DNA of 64,000 nt from Lysinibacillus sp. BPa_S21 (GTDB lineage: Bacteria > Bacillota > Bacilli > Bacillales_A > Planococcaceae), in the NCBI RefSeq assembly GCF_023337795.1, contig NZ_JALIRS010000005.1, positions 1-64,000 on the forward strand. The letters run 5' to 3'. Below are positions 8,095 to 17,805 of this stretch, in pieces. The notes beneath the pieces were generated by a model. That model did not search any database, was not told where the DNA came from, and saw nothing but the letters and a program-made list of their open reading frames with translations. A program made the translations under genes and the position numbers. The first letter of the stretch is position 1; the number at the start of each line of letters is the position of its first letter.

Positions 8095-9264
8095 ATGGGG
8101 ACAATTCGCAAAATTGTAGAGGGAGTTCAATTCCCAATGCTAACATTAATAGCTGGACATAACGGAGCGTGTCGAAGAGTTACAGGGATTAACGTAGTAG
8201 AAAGCATCGATTTAATTATGTTTTGTAGACCTAATGAATTAGTCGTGACTACAGGTATTAATTTATCTTTAGAAAAAGATTCCTTAGAACAGCTTGTGAA
8301 ACTTGCTTTCTCTAAAAAGGTAGCAGGTTTTATCATTAATACTGGTCCATATATTCAAAGCATACCTGATTCAGTTATATCCTTTGCCAACGAACATGAC
8401 TTCCCTATTTTTAACATGCCATGGAATTATCGCATAGCAGATTTATTAAAAACCACGTTTCAATTTATTTCCAATCACCATCAAGAGCTTTCTATTGAAG
8501 AAAAGGTTCTTTTCAACTTACTTTTTCACTACAAGCAAAACGCCAACTATATTAAAGATCAACTAACACTACTAGGCTTTCCACAAGGTAGGGAGCTAGC
8601 CATCATTACATGTACAACAAATGGTGCACAAGCTAATATTGACCGTTACGAGGTCATGATCCAATTTGCCTTTCAAAATAGATATAAACGCTTCTTAAAA
8701 CTAAAGCATAAAAATCACCTCATCTTTTTAATCGACAGAGCACAAATCAATACACCAACTACTCCCTTCTCAAAAATTGTTGAAGAAATTTACGACAAAA
8801 TTACGCAAAAAAATGGTTACTTAGATATTATCATTGGTAAAGGAAATTTTCATAAAGAGCTTGAAAATGTGCGCAAGAGCTATGATGAGTCATTAACAGT
8901 AATCCAATTAGCAAAACTCCATAACAATCGTTTCCTATATAAATATAAAGAAATTGGTGCCTACAAAATTATCATGGCCGTACAAAATCAATCATTAATC
9001 AAATCCTATAGCCAAGACATCTTAGGTCAGCTTCATCGCTATGATGAATTGCATAACACTGATTATGTACAATTTTTACGCATTTTCCTCGAAGAAAATG
9101 GAAGCACTCGCAAGATTAGTGAACGTCAATTTATTCATCGCAACACAGTACTTTATAAAATAAAAAAAATTGAATCGCTTTTAGATATGGACTTAAGTAA
9201 CCCATTTACAAAAACAAATCTCTATATCGCATTTTTGATTGAAGATGTTTTGACACACCAATAA
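8095..9264 (+). CDS. PucR-family transcriptional regulator
   Basis: A 389-residue regulator. The N-terminal part matches the purine-catabolism-regulator-like sensor domain. The C-terminus carries the PucR helix-turn-helix (FLEENGSTRKISERQFIHRN, then TVLYKIKKIESLL). PucR proteins sense catabolic intermediates and mostly activate nitrogen-scavenging operons. It is divergent from the pyrimidine operon, so control of that operon and of itself is the likely role. The ATG at 8095 is preceded by AAGGGGGGAAAAA; an earlier in-frame start lacks a site. The effector is unknown; dihydrouracil or a carbamoyl-amino acid is a guess. Confidence 0.88.
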   Translation: MGTIRKIVEGVQFPMLTLIAGHNGACRRVTGINVVESIDLIMFCRPNELVVTTGINLSLEKDSLEQLVKLAFSKKVAGFIINTGPYIQSIPDSVISFANEHDFPIFNMPWNYRIADLLKTTFQFISNHHQELSIEEKVLFNLLFHYKQNANYIKDQLTLLGFPQGRELAIITCTTNGAQANIDRYEVMIQFAFQNRYKRFLKLKHKNHLIFLIDRAQINTPTTPFSKIVEEIYDKITQKNGYLDIIIGKGNFHKELENVRKSYDESLTVIQLAKLHNNRFLYKYKEIGAYKIIMAVQNQSLIKSYSQDILGQLHRYDELHNTDYVQFLRIFLEENGSTRKISERQFIHRNTVLYKIKKIESLLDMDLSNPFTKTNLYIAFLIEDVLTHQ

Positions 9265-9411
9265 CTTGGTTAACAAATCAGTAACGGACAATGATTTGAT
9301 CCTTCGCATTCCAAGTAGTAACGACTAATAAGACAGACTTTCTTGATTTGAAATCATCAGGTGCATCACTTGCACAATTCTTTTAAAGGAAAGCGTGACA
9401 TGATACATTGC

Positions 9412-9539
9412 GTTGTTTGGAGAAGCATTGCTCGACTCCTGCGAGAAAGCGAGACAGACGAGACCCCGCACGAAGTGAAGCGTAGGAGGAGGCTCTGCGC
9501 TCGCCCGCGGAATGCGAGTGGAATGCTTCGGAAAACAAC
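9412..9539 (-). repeat. Dispersed repeat family A relative, 128 bp, reverse orientation
   Basis: The ends are GTTGTTT and AAACAAC. Read on the minus strand it starts GTTGTTTTCCGAAGC, then runs through CGCGGGCGAGCGC, AGAGCCTCCTC, GGGGTCTCG and CGCAGGAGTCGAGC. It is much more GC-rich than its surroundings and shares the order TTTCCG ... GGGTCTCG ... AGGAGTCG with the copy at 47138. Open frames exist on both strands but have no ribosome binding site. Confidence 0.75.
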
Positions 9540-9561
9540 AGTAGAGTCACTGTGCCAAATG

Positions 9562-9603
9562 AAAAAAGCGAGGTATTCAACGGTTTAATCTTGAATACCT
9601 CGC
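9562..9603 (-). terminator. Terminator of the DUF378 gene
   Basis: On the minus strand GCGAGGTATTCAA and TTGAATACCTCGC form a 13-bp perfect stem followed by TTTTTTC. It lies 40 bp after the gene's stop. Confidence 0.92.
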
Positions 9604-9640
9604 TAAGTGAGAAGATAGGACTTTTTCAGTGCCCTAGCGG

Positions 9641-10027
9641 TTACTTTTTATTTTTGTGCTTATTTTTATTTTTGCTATGTGAATCCTTTTTCTTTTCTTT
9701 TAACTCATTTGTTGTTTTTAATGCGGTAAAATCCACCTCATCACCAAACTCCATACCATAACTTGGATTTCTGTCTATGCGTGTATGAGAATCAAAATCT
9801 TCATTGTGATCCACGTTTAAATCTTCATCCTCTTCAAATCGCTTAACAAGAATTGGCATGGATATTAGTCCTGCTAACCCAACAAATGCATAAATCCATC
9901 GAGAAAGTACCGCTGTTTGTCCACCAAACAAATAGGCAACTAAATCAAATCTAAAGAATCCAATGAGTCCCCAGTTGATGGCCCCGATGATCACTAACAC
10001 TAAAGCGATTCTATAAACTACGCTCAT
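9641..10027 (-). CDS. DUF378 domain-containing small membrane protein
   Basis: A 128-residue protein. The first 65 residues match DUF378: two helices around INWGLIGFFRFDLVAYLFGG and the RWIYAFVGLAGL segment. The remaining half is a hydrophilic tail rich in Asp/Glu, then Lys, ending in repeated NK pairs. The domain's function is unknown. The ATG at 10027 has an ideal site (AAAGGAGGTGTAAAC). It appears to be a single-gene unit with its own terminator. The long charged tail is additional to the usual short domain. Confidence 0.85.
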   Translation of the reverse strand: MSVVYRIALVLVIIGAINWGLIGFFRFDLVAYLFGGQTAVLSRWIYAFVGLAGLISMPILVKRFEEDEDLNVDHNEDFDSHTRIDRNPSYGMEFGDEVDFTALKTTNELKEKKKDSHSKNKNKHKNKK

Positions 10028-10691
10028 GTTTACACCTCCTTTGTTTGTCAATACGAAGCCAGTTATACACTTGAAGTTCCTTCTTCACATGTATGAAAAG
10101 CGTCGATATTGCAAAAAATTTGTCATAACAAGTGGTAAAATGACAAATACTGATTGTTATTAAATCACCCATTTTGACGGTCTTATTTTTAGCAATAACC
10201 GCTTATTTATACAAAAGGCATGCCTAGGCTAAGTAATGTTACAAATAAAGGGAACGTTAGAAAATCGAAGGTCATAAACCAATTTATCAATGATGCCTCC
10301 GAATATCGGCATTTGCTGAAAGAAGTTAGTGGTCCTCACCTGTAAATAGGGATAAATATTTCATCCTTACTTAATTCCCTTACTATTCAAATTTTCATGC
10401 TTTTGGTTTCGATTTAATTTTTATTATTTGCAATTCATAAAAATCCTAAACCTATTATAGTTGTGATATATTTACATATAGTTTAATTTTAATCAGTTGA
10501 GATTTCTTCATCCATCCACTGATTATTCGTCTTTACCAATCGTACCTTTACGAGCAGCTAATCTCCCACCCACAGAATAAATAACTGCTTGTTACCACGG
10601 GAAAAACTCTTTTTAGAGCACCTTATTTTACCTTTAATTAGCATCCTTACTAGGAACTAAAGGTTAGGGATTAGGATAGGAGAAAGAATAA
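10028..10691. other. Gene-free stretch upstream of the diguanylate cyclase
   Basis: This 664-bp AT-rich region has no convincing gene. It holds an inverted repeat TTTGTCAT/ATGACAAA (10119-10147) upstream of the DUF378 gene and a copy of hairpin family B (10487-10553). I looked for the conserved core of a c-di-GMP riboswitch before the cyclase and did not find it. Confidence 0.6.
10487..10553. repeat. Dispersed hairpin family B, copy 2
   Basis: AATCAGT and ACTGATT (10491-10497 and 10518-10524) pair around a loop with TTTCTTCATCC. ATTATT and CAATCGTAC follow at the same spacing as in the copy at 5161. The two copies agree in block order but differ between blocks, as expected of a structured or mobile element. 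Confidence 0.6.
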
Positions 10692-12491
10692 ATGTTGAAA
10701 AATAAAATAATAAAAACTAACCTAGTATTTTATTTTTTTATCGTATTTATATTTACTTTTACGCAATTCAGCTTACCAAGTCATGCCGCGGAACTATCGG
10801 ACCCTATTATATTGGGACAGCATTATGATATTTTTCGTGACCCGTCAAAAAAAATTAAGATAGAAGATTTATTAAGTGGTACATACGATAATTCCTTTGT
10901 CGATAGTAAAGAAAATTATTTATTCTTTTGGCATACGCAGGATACGATTTGGCTACGATTAGATGCCGAAAAAATATTAAAGGATAAACAGGAGTCTTAC
11001 TGGTTGGAGGTAACAGACAAACTTGATAGCATCGAAATGTATTTAGTGAAAAAAGATGGCTCCTATAGTGTTCAACATAGAGGAATTTCAAACATTGACG
11101 ATCAAAACATTCATTACCGCTCTAATTTATTTGACATCCAAGATCCATCTGTTCAAGAAATTTATATAAAGTTAGACGGTGAATTACCATTAAATTTAAT
11201 TTCTTATCTTTTTACAACGGATAGCTTTATCAATAAGATTATTGACTATAAATATTTAACAGGAATTTTTTATGGGTTCTTAACAGCATTATTAATTTAC
11301 AATTTATTTTTATTTTTTTCATTAAAAGACAAGGCTTACTTTTACTATGTTTTGTATATGTTTAGTTTTATCCTTTATCAAGCTTCATTGAATTCTTTAG
11401 ATATTGAGCTAGTAGGGCAACTTTTGCCTAAATGGTACTTTATAAAATCATCTGCAATAAGCGGAAATATATTACTTTTGTTTATGATTCTATTTTGCAA
11501 AGAGTTTCTAGAACTTAAAAAATATGTACCCCGATTCCACAATTTCGGAAAGCTTCTATTATGGATAACTATACTTTCATTAATTGCTTCATTCATTGTC
11601 CCTAATGTTATGATTACAAATAATTTTACAATTATTTTCGCTGTAGTTGTCTTTATTTTCCTTTGGATATCTGGAATAGTTGTGTTGTTAAAAGGTCAGA
11701 AAATGGCTAGATTTTATATGGTAGGTTGGACTGTTCTACTTGGGTCAATCATTATACAAGCGTTGGCCTTTTTAAGTTTAATTCCATTCCATCCCGTCAT
11801 ATTTGAGGAAGTTCCTGCAATTGCTGCTATTTTTGAATCTATCTTTTTGTCATTAGCATTAGGCGATAAAATCAATATTATTAAAAAAGAACATCAAGAA
11901 ATGCAACAAATGCTCAATGAAACGCTCGAACATAAAGTAAAAGAACGAACACAAGAACTAGAAAGAGCAAAAATTAAGCTTGAAAAATTAGCAAATACAG
12001 ATCGCCTAACACAAATTCCAAATCGCGTAAGGTTAGATGATGTATTGGAAGAAGCATTTGAACATGCTCAGCATCATAAGGCTCCGTTCTCTATTATTCT
12101 ACTAGATATTGATTATTTTAAAGAAGTAAATGATAAGTTCGGCCATCAAGTAGGAGACTTAGTATTAATGAATGTAGCAGAGATATTGCAAAACACGATT
12201 CGTGAGCAGGATACAGTTGGAAGATGGGGAGGCGAGGAATTTTTAGTTATTTGCCCTCAAACTACATTAGATGATGCTGTAAGGCTTGCTGAAGAACTTC
12301 GTCAACAATTAGAAAATCATCCATTCCCTGTAGTGCAGCATAAAACTAGTAGCTTCGGTGTTACTAACTACGTAGACGGTGATACACGAAATACATTATT
12401 ATCAAGATGTGATAAAGCATTATATCAAGCAAAAGAACGCGGCAGAAATTGTGTTGAATGTTTTGATGCCACTGTTATTACCCGGCTTTAA
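10692..12491 (+). CDS. 7TMR-DISM diguanylate cyclase (GGDEF)
   Basis: A 599-residue membrane sensor that should make c-di-GMP. Order: signal peptide (about 1-33, cut near SHA/AE), an extracellular 7TMR-DISM sensing domain (about 35-175), seven helices (about 185-395), a coiled coil (about 400-435), then GGDEF. The active site reads GGEEF at about residue 513, and REQD five residues before it is an intact product-inhibition site (RxxD). Both suggest an active, feedback-inhibited enzyme. The start has GGAGAAAGAATAA. It is monocistronic with its own terminator. The ligand sensed outside the cell is unknown, though the family often binds carbohydrates. Confidence 0.92.
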   Translation: MLKNKIIKTNLVFYFFIVFIFTFTQFSLPSHAAELSDPIILGQHYDIFRDPSKKIKIEDLLSGTYDNSFVDSKENYLFFWHTQDTIWLRLDAEKILKDKQESYWLEVTDKLDSIEMYLVKKDGSYSVQHRGISNIDDQNIHYRSNLFDIQDPSVQEIYIKLDGELPLNLISYLFTTDSFINKIIDYKYLTGIFYGFLTALLIYNLFLFFSLKDKAYFYYVLYMFSFILYQASLNSLDIELVGQLLPKWYFIKSSAISGNILLLFMILFCKEFLELKKYVPRFHNFGKLLLWITILSLIASFIVPNVMITNNFTIIFAVVVFIFLWISGIVVLLKGQKMARFYMVGWTVLLGSIIIQALAFLSLIPFHPVIFEEVPAIAAIFESIFLSLALGDKINIIKKEHQEMQQMLNETLEHKVKERTQELERAKIKLEKLANTDRLTQIPNRVRLDDVLEEAFEHAQHHKAPFSIILLDIDYFKEVNDKFGHQVGDLVLMNVAEILQNTIREQDTVGRWGGEEFLVICPQTTLDDAVRLAEELRQQLENHPFPVVQHKTSSFGVTNYVDGDTRNTLLSRCDKALYQAKERGRNCVECFDATVITRL

Positions 12492-12562
12492 GAAGAAAGG
12501 TCATAAAACCATGTAAAACTAGAAAAAACACACATTTACTCCTCATGCTAAGTAATATATTT

Positions 12563-12600
12563 ATCCCCCTTAACAAGTCTATTAAGGGGGATTTGTATTT
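12563..12600 (+). terminator. Terminator of the diguanylate cyclase gene
   Basis: ATCCCCCTTAA and TTAAGGGGGAT pair perfectly around an 8-base loop, followed by TTGTATTTTT on the plus strand. Confidence 0.85.
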
Positions 12601-12624
12601 TTCGATTCTTAGCTTTCTTTAATA

Positions 12625-13974
12625 TTAATTTATGTTTTTGTGTGTTCGTTTTAATTTCCATGATCCAAACAATAAGAGACATCCAATTATGGTAATGATT
12701 AAAATGGCAGTTGTTTTTAAATCAGTATAGATTTGATTCTTATAGTAAAATGTCTTTCCACTGAGCGCTAAGAACACTTCATTGAGTGGTATATGATTGA
12801 TAAAACTATTTAATAATATGAAGAAAAAGAAGCACATCTGATTGATAATACTTCCTAGTTTAGCCCAACTACTACGTAAAAGAAGACTAGAATCTTTAAA
12901 TGAATCGGTTGCATCATAAGCAAAGCGATTTAATTTTACAGCCTGTAGTGATGAAAAGAAACCTATGAGGAACCCACCAATTGAGATGGTCCACGGTATC
13001 ACAGTGAATAAAACTCCTAAAACAAAAGCGATATTGATTACGGACAATGGATGACATTGTTTAAAATAACTTATGATTTTATTTCCTATAAACAATGACA
13101 ATATAATGCCTAATCCATATGGCATGTAAATATTGTAAATCGCGTAAGTACTACTTTTTTGCGATAATGCAAAAAATGTACCATATAGTAGATAAAAATT
13201 AACGATCATACCTTGGATAAATGAAAAAAAGTAAATAAACCTCGGTAATTGAAGATGAATTTTTGATTTTATAATCATTAAAGTAAGAACCGTCATTGTT
13301 ATCAGGATACTAACAATTAAAAGTACGGTAAGAATTTGAAAATTCGTTTCACGGGTAGCTTTTATAACAAAAAGTAATAATGTAAATAGAATAAATAATA
13401 TAAATGATGATGATGAAAAATGGAAAGAATGCGATTTAGCAATCGGGTATTTCGGCATACGTCTTAATGAAATATAACATATTGAAAGAGCAACTCCATA
13501 AATTACAAAGGCTAAACTTGGATGATTAGAGTTAGCAGTAAACAAAGTCAAAGGAACGATTATGATAATAGTTAGTAACGCGAATAAATAATGCTTTGAT
13601 TTCATAGTAGTTCTATAAAAATGCTTTTCATGATATTTGGTTGTTGTGTAGAGTGGTAACAAAATACTCACTGCAATCCCCATAAAAAGAGCGGATAATT
13701 CAATCCAAATTGTTGAAAATGGTGCTAAAGCTCCGCATATTGCTCCGACAATTGCGAGGATAAGAAAACCTAACAATAATTCACGGGTGTTTACCTTTTT
13801 TCCGAAAGAGTTAATAAGAAAGGTACCTGTATTTTGGAAAGCATAAAAAATAATAAGCGGAAACCAACCGTTCAAAATAGTATGATAAGTATTCCCAATA
13901 ATGGTAAAGAGGAAATACGGCAAAAATATAATGGTATTCATAATGGCATATGTAAAGTAATTGTATTTAGTCAT
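12625..13974 (-). CDS. Multi-pass membrane protein, probable MFS-type transporter
   Basis: A 449-residue, very hydrophobic protein with about 12 predicted helices and short polar loops. The layout (two six-helix halves, a basic loop after helix 4 and a central loop near 195-205) resembles the major facilitator superfamily, but I recognise no subfamily motif or substrate. The Shine-Dalgarno (GAAAGAAG) is modest. It stands alone on the minus strand, convergent with the diguanylate cyclase. It is strongly AT-rich and Phe/Ile-rich compared with the conserved genes nearby, which may mean acquisition. Confidence 0.7.
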   Translation of the reverse strand: MTKYNYFTYAIMNTIIFLPYFLFTIIGNTYHTILNGWFPLIIFYAFQNTGTFLINSFGKKVNTRELLLGFLILAIVGAICGALAPFSTIWIELSALFMGIAVSILLPLYTTTKYHEKHFYRTTMKSKHYLFALLTIIIIVPLTLFTANSNHPSLAFVIYGVALSICYISLRRMPKYPIAKSHSFHFSSSSFILFILFTLLLFVIKATRETNFQILTVLLIVSILITMTVLTLMIIKSKIHLQLPRFIYFFSFIQGMIVNFYLLYGTFFALSQKSSTYAIYNIYMPYGLGIILSLFIGNKIISYFKQCHPLSVINIAFVLGVLFTVIPWTISIGGFLIGFFSSLQAVKLNRFAYDATDSFKDSSLLLRSSWAKLGSIINQMCFFFFILLNSFINHIPLNEVFLALSGKTFYYKNQIYTDLKTTAILIITIIGCLLLFGSWKLKRTHKNIN

Positions 13975-14214
13975 AAAATCAACTTCTTTCAGTTTAAATC
14001 TTTATAGTATTTATATTAGCATGGACTTTAGGTTAGGTCATACGAGACACCATCAATCCTGATTTCATTCGTATCAAGTGGTAAACCCAGACTCTTGCCG
14101 TCCTAAAGGATCGTCACACTTGTATATTCATCCTTATATAGGATTCGGAAATTATTATACTTTTCTTTGTCGTACAAGCTCATCTGTCCAAGTTGCTAGG
14201 CAAAATACGAAATA

Positions 14215-14242
14215 CCCCTTCTAGCAACACTGCTAAAAGGGG
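14215..14242 (-). terminator. Terminator of dinG
   Basis: On the minus strand CCCCTTTTAGCA pairs with TGCTAGAAGGGG around GTGT. The following TATTTCG is only moderately T-rich. It starts 7 bp after the dinG stop. Confidence 0.75.
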
Positions 14243-14248
14243 TTCCAA

Positions 14249-17020
14249 CTATTTCTGCCAATTATTAAGTTCCTTTAACAACTCAGGTAGTTGCAATTTC
14301 TTTACGTCAATTGGTGGTAACGCCTTGATAAATTCCTTACCGTACGACTTTGTTGAAATGCGGCGGTCTAAAACGATAAAGGCTCCTTTATCCTGTGAAG
14401 AACGGATTAAACGACCAAAGCCTTGTTTAAAACGCATGATGGCTTCTGGCAGTGATAGCTCATTAAAAGAATTGCGACCTTGTGCAGTAATATGTTTTGC
14501 CCGCGCCTTAAATACAGGCTCTTCAGGTGAGGAGAACGGCAGACGCACAACGATAACCGACGCAAGTGCATCACCCGGAACGTCTACGCCCTCCCAGAAG
14601 CTGTTTGTACCAAAAAGAACGGCGTGGCTAAATTTTTGGAATGATTTCAGGATTCGCATACGGCTACCACCCGTCACACCTTGTGCAAAGAGCATATAGT
14701 CATCAAGGAGTTCACTGTCTTGAATAAGCTCCACGGTTTTGCGAAGCATGTCCTGAGCGGTAAATAGGACAAAACAACGTCCTTCCGTCATTCGCACTGT
14801 ACGTGTAATCGCTTGGGCGACCGCTTCAATATATTCATCCTGTGACACATGCTGAATGTCAGGCATATCTGTGACAATAAATGCCTTCGCTCCTGCATAA
14901 TAGGATGGTGGTGCTTGGAGTTTTCTTACTTGCACACTATCAGAAATACCAAGTTGTCGCGTCACAAAACACTCATTACCTGGCACAGTTAACGTACCAG
15001 AAGTCCATACTATACTTGCCTGCTTACGAAGAGGGTCAAGTACCTTTTCAATGATCGGCGTGACATTAACAGGTTTTTTAAAAACGTGCAAGCTACCAGG
15101 AACGCTCCGTATATCAAATTCTAGCCATACTGAATGATCATCCTGTGGCGAAAGGAAAATTTCCTCCCATTCAGCGATTTTCACCTTCATTTCACGGATC
15201 CAATAATGCCATTCCGATAAAAGATAGCGCTCATTTTTATCTAATTGTTCAATATTATTTTCAAAGGCCAGACCGGCTTCTGTCGCAAGATCAAGCCACT
15301 GCTGTGTGAGCTTACTTACTTGTAAAAGCGGTTCTTTTGCTAGCGATACATCCTCTAAAAACAAAGTGCATTTACTACTAGCTTGTTTCCTTTTCATTTG
15401 TTGCTGCATTTTCTGAACAGCTCGTTGAATGGTTTCGTCGAATGTCCGTTGTAAGCGTATGAATTGTGCATCTAGACGCTGCAAGTTCTGCATAGAAACA
15501 CGTTGTTTTTTCTTAGCAGCTTGACTAAATTGCTGGAACAAAGCAGTTTCCTCCATCGTTCCTATTTGACCGAAAATGTACTTCCACTGCGTATAGGAGA
15601 AAACAATTTCGTCCTGCTGCATGGCAGATTGTATAAATTGATGTGCTTCGTCAATAATCCATCCGTCAATTTGTGTAAAAATCGGCGTTTGACGTACTAA
15701 ATCACTAAGTACCATAGAATGATTGGTTACTATGCAATCTGCAAATTCACTATTTTTTAATGCTTGCTCATAGAAATCAAAGCCCTTTAAAGGTTTTTCA
15801 TCAGGTATTTTGCGGATTTTCTCTAAAAATAGTTGTCCACCACCTGATACATTGAGCTCACTTAGCACACCTGTCTCGGTTTTAGTCAACCAAACGAGAA
15901 TCTGCAAAATCGTAAATGTATCATCATAAGTTTCATCAGCATAAGCCATACATTGCTCAAATCGTGAAACGTCAATATAATGCTGCATCCCCTTAAGAAC
16001 AGCAATATTTACTTTAGTACCAAGGATTTTTTCAATCTTCGGTAGCTCTTCCTCAACAAGTTGCTCTTGCAAATGCGACGTATAGGTGCTAATCGCAATT
16101 TTTTTATCGACAGATCGAGCATACAAAATCGCAGGGAGTAGGTAGCCTGCTGTTTTACCAATACCTGTTGAGGCCTCTATAACGCACTCCTTTTTGTCAT
16201 TGAGCGCTTGCCAAATCGTATCCATCATCTCGAATTGGGCAGGTCGTTGCTCAAAATTCGGCATCGCCTTTGTCATTAATGCTGTTTTGTCAGCTGCTGT
16301 TTGTGGATATGAAACAACCTCCGCATAATTTGTATGCTTTTTTCGTCCATCACAAATAGCTAAATTGCGATAGTAGGAGACATTCTCAGTAGTAGTTACA
16401 TGCTGACGTTTAATTTGAAGAGCTTCAAAGAAAAGCTGGGATAAATTTGATTTCAATCTGAATGAACGTTTATGCATTTGTTCAAGAGTTAGCTGAGGGA
16501 GACTGAGTAGCTCCTTCCAGCAACGTTTAAATAGCTCAGCCGTTGCACGGGCATCGTCATCCGCTCGATGTGCATTTGCCAGCTCTATATTTAAATCTGC
16601 CGCTAAATCACCTAGCTTAAAGCTGAGTGACATAGGGAACAATATTTTGGCAAGCTCAACCGTGTCCATTTTTTTACCCTGCCATTTCGGTAAACCCGCA
16701 CGCTTGAACTCTGCTTGTAAAAAGGATAAGTCAAAATCCGCATTATGCGCGACAAATACACAGTCAGCAAGCAGTTCATATATGTAGTCGGCATGTGCCT
16801 CAAACGGCAAGGCATCCTTTACATCCTCATCCGTAATATGCGTTAAATCCTGAATGAAAGTTGGAATCGCTTTACCAGGATAAATAAACTTCGTAAAGGT
16901 GCGCTCAATTTTCCAATCCTTCATAATAACAATTGCGATTTGAATCATTCGGTCCCCATTTGCCGGTGAATGACCAGTCGTCTCTAAATCAACAATTGCA
17001 TATTTTTGACTTTCCATCAT
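14249..17020 (-). CDS. dinG: DinG-family protein: 3'-5' exonuclease fused to XPD-like helicase domain
   Basis: A 923-residue protein. Residues about 5-170 are a DEDDh exonuclease (IVDLETTG, then HNADFDLSFL). The rest is an XPD/DinG helicase fold with Walker A ASTGIGKT and the DEAH box IIDEAHQF. Firmicute DinG lacks the Fe-S cysteines of the E. coli enzyme, and the Staphylococcus homologue acts mainly as a 3'-5' exonuclease; I see no four-cysteine cluster here either. The start is uncertain: 17020 (MMESQKY) fits homologues, but an ATG at 17083 follows AAAGGTGAAGGG and would add 21 residues. It ends the panBCD block as in B. subtilis. Confidence 0.92.
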   Translation of the reverse strand: MMESQKYAIVDLETTGHSPANGDRMIQIAIVIMKDWKIERTFTKFIYPGKAIPTFIQDLTHITDEDVKDALPFEAHADYIYELLADCVFVAHNADFDLSFLQAEFKRAGLPKWQGKKMDTVELAKILFPMSLSFKLGDLAADLNIELANAHRADDDARATAELFKRCWKELLSLPQLTLEQMHKRSFRLKSNLSQLFFEALQIKRQHVTTTENVSYYRNLAICDGRKKHTNYAEVVSYPQTAADKTALMTKAMPNFEQRPAQFEMMDTIWQALNDKKECVIEASTGIGKTAGYLLPAILYARSVDKKIAISTYTSHLQEQLVEEELPKIEKILGTKVNIAVLKGMQHYIDVSRFEQCMAYADETYDDTFTILQILVWLTKTETGVLSELNVSGGGQLFLEKIRKIPDEKPLKGFDFYEQALKNSEFADCIVTNHSMVLSDLVRQTPIFTQIDGWIIDEAHQFIQSAMQQDEIVFSYTQWKYIFGQIGTMEETALFQQFSQAAKKKQRVSMQNLQRLDAQFIRLQRTFDETIQRAVQKMQQQMKRKQASSKCTLFLEDVSLAKEPLLQVSKLTQQWLDLATEAGLAFENNIEQLDKNERYLLSEWHYWIREMKVKIAEWEEIFLSPQDDHSVWLEFDIRSVPGSLHVFKKPVNVTPIIEKVLDPLRKQASIVWTSGTLTVPGNECFVTRQLGISDSVQVRKLQAPPSYYAGAKAFIVTDMPDIQHVSQDEYIEAVAQAITRTVRMTEGRCFVLFTAQDMLRKTVELIQDSELLDDYMLFAQGVTGGSRMRILKSFQKFSHAVLFGTNSFWEGVDVPGDALASVIVVRLPFSSPEEPVFKARAKHITAQGRNSFNELSLPEAIMRFKQGFGRLIRSSQDKGAFIVLDRRISTKSYGKEFIKALPPIDVKKLQLPELLKELNNWQK

Positions 17021-17171
17021 ACATCTCAACTCACAGTTCACATTAGATAGATGAATTTTATCATATATTTGGCTCAGCGGCATCCCTTCACCTTTTAGAT
17101 CACACACAAAAACAAGAGATCAGGACAAAACTAGGCATAACTTTATATAGCGGGAGCAATCAATGGTAGAA

Positions 17172-17296
17172 ATCTTTTATCAGCGTTATATCGAGAAATT
17201 TATCAGCGATTGTTGAACTTTTATCAGCGATTTCTTCTACTTTATCAGCGATTGTCAAACTTTTATCAGCGATTTCGCTACTTTATCTGCGATTGC
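17172..17296. repeat. Tandem array of 21-bp units (TTTATCAGCGATT type), six copies
   Basis: TTATC cores start at 17177, 17200, 17221, 17242, 17263 and 17283. The unit is close to TTTATCAGCGATTGTCAAACT. It is the only content of the gap between dinG and the panD terminator. No reading frame of any length crosses it. The unit sequence differs from the array at 1-290 but the period is the same. Confidence 0.88.
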
Positions 17297-17316
17297 CCTT
17301 GGCTCATCTCTTTTCA

Positions 17317-17367
17317 CAAAAAAAGCGCGAGAAATCAATTTTTAGAAACATTGCTTTCTCGCGCTTT
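17317..17367 (-). terminator. Terminator of the panBCD operon
   Basis: On the minus strand AAAGCGCGAGAAA pairs with TTTCTCGCGCTTT, and the T run continues as TTTTTTT. It separates panD from dinG. Confidence 0.92.
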
Positions 17368-17420
17368 ATGATGTGAAATTTTTAAATTTTAGGTTAAATC
17401 TTCACCTTCGTCTCAGCCAA

Positions 17421-17804
17421 CTACATTACTGTTGCCTCTGGCTCATACGATATCATCTCTTTAATTGTATTACTCTCGCCCATAATAGCTACTGTTGGCT
17501 TATGATCTTTTGCCTCTTTGTTATCTACATACACGTAAGAAATAATAATCACAATATCTCCACGTTGTACTAGGCGAGCTGCTGCTCCGTTCACACAAAT
17601 AACGCCTGATCCACGTTCCCCTGCAATAATATAAGTTTCAAAGCGTGCGCCATTGTTATTATTGACGATATGCACTTTTTCGTTTGGTAGCATCCCTACT
17701 GCATCTAAAATATCCTCATCAATTGTAATAGAACCAACATAATTTAAATCTGCTTGTGTCACTGTAGCACGGTGGATTTTACTGTTCATCATCATTCGTA
17801 ACAT
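17421..17804 (-). CDS. panD: Aspartate 1-decarboxylase
   Basis: A 127-residue pyruvoyl enzyme that makes beta-alanine from aspartate for pantothenate. The self-cleavage site YVGSITID puts Gly24-Ser25 at exactly the canonical position, which supports this start. Arg54-region and Tyr-rich segments follow the family pattern. Only one base separates it from the panC stop, so the two are coupled. The pyrimidine operon upstream in the window could give beta-alanine by a second route. Confidence 0.97.
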   Translation of the reverse strand: MLRMMMNSKIHRATVTQADLNYVGSITIDEDILDAVGMLPNEKVHIVNNNNGARFETYIIAGERGSGVICVNGAAARLVQRGDIVIIISYVYVDNKEAKDHKPTVAIMGESNTIKEMISYEPEATVM

Positions 17805-17805
17805 T

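Noticed and set aside
9361..9588. Protein-coding frames on both strands across the repeat at 9412-9539
   Set aside because: They arise from GC-rich repeat sequence, have no ribosome binding site, and overlap each other.
10028..10691. c-di-GMP riboswitch before the diguanylate cyclase
   Set aside because: The conserved GEMM core and tetraloop-receptor arrangement could not be found.
14193..14699. 168-codon frame on the plus strand
   Set aside because: It lies antisense to the dinG 3' end, has no initiation signal and resembles no protein.
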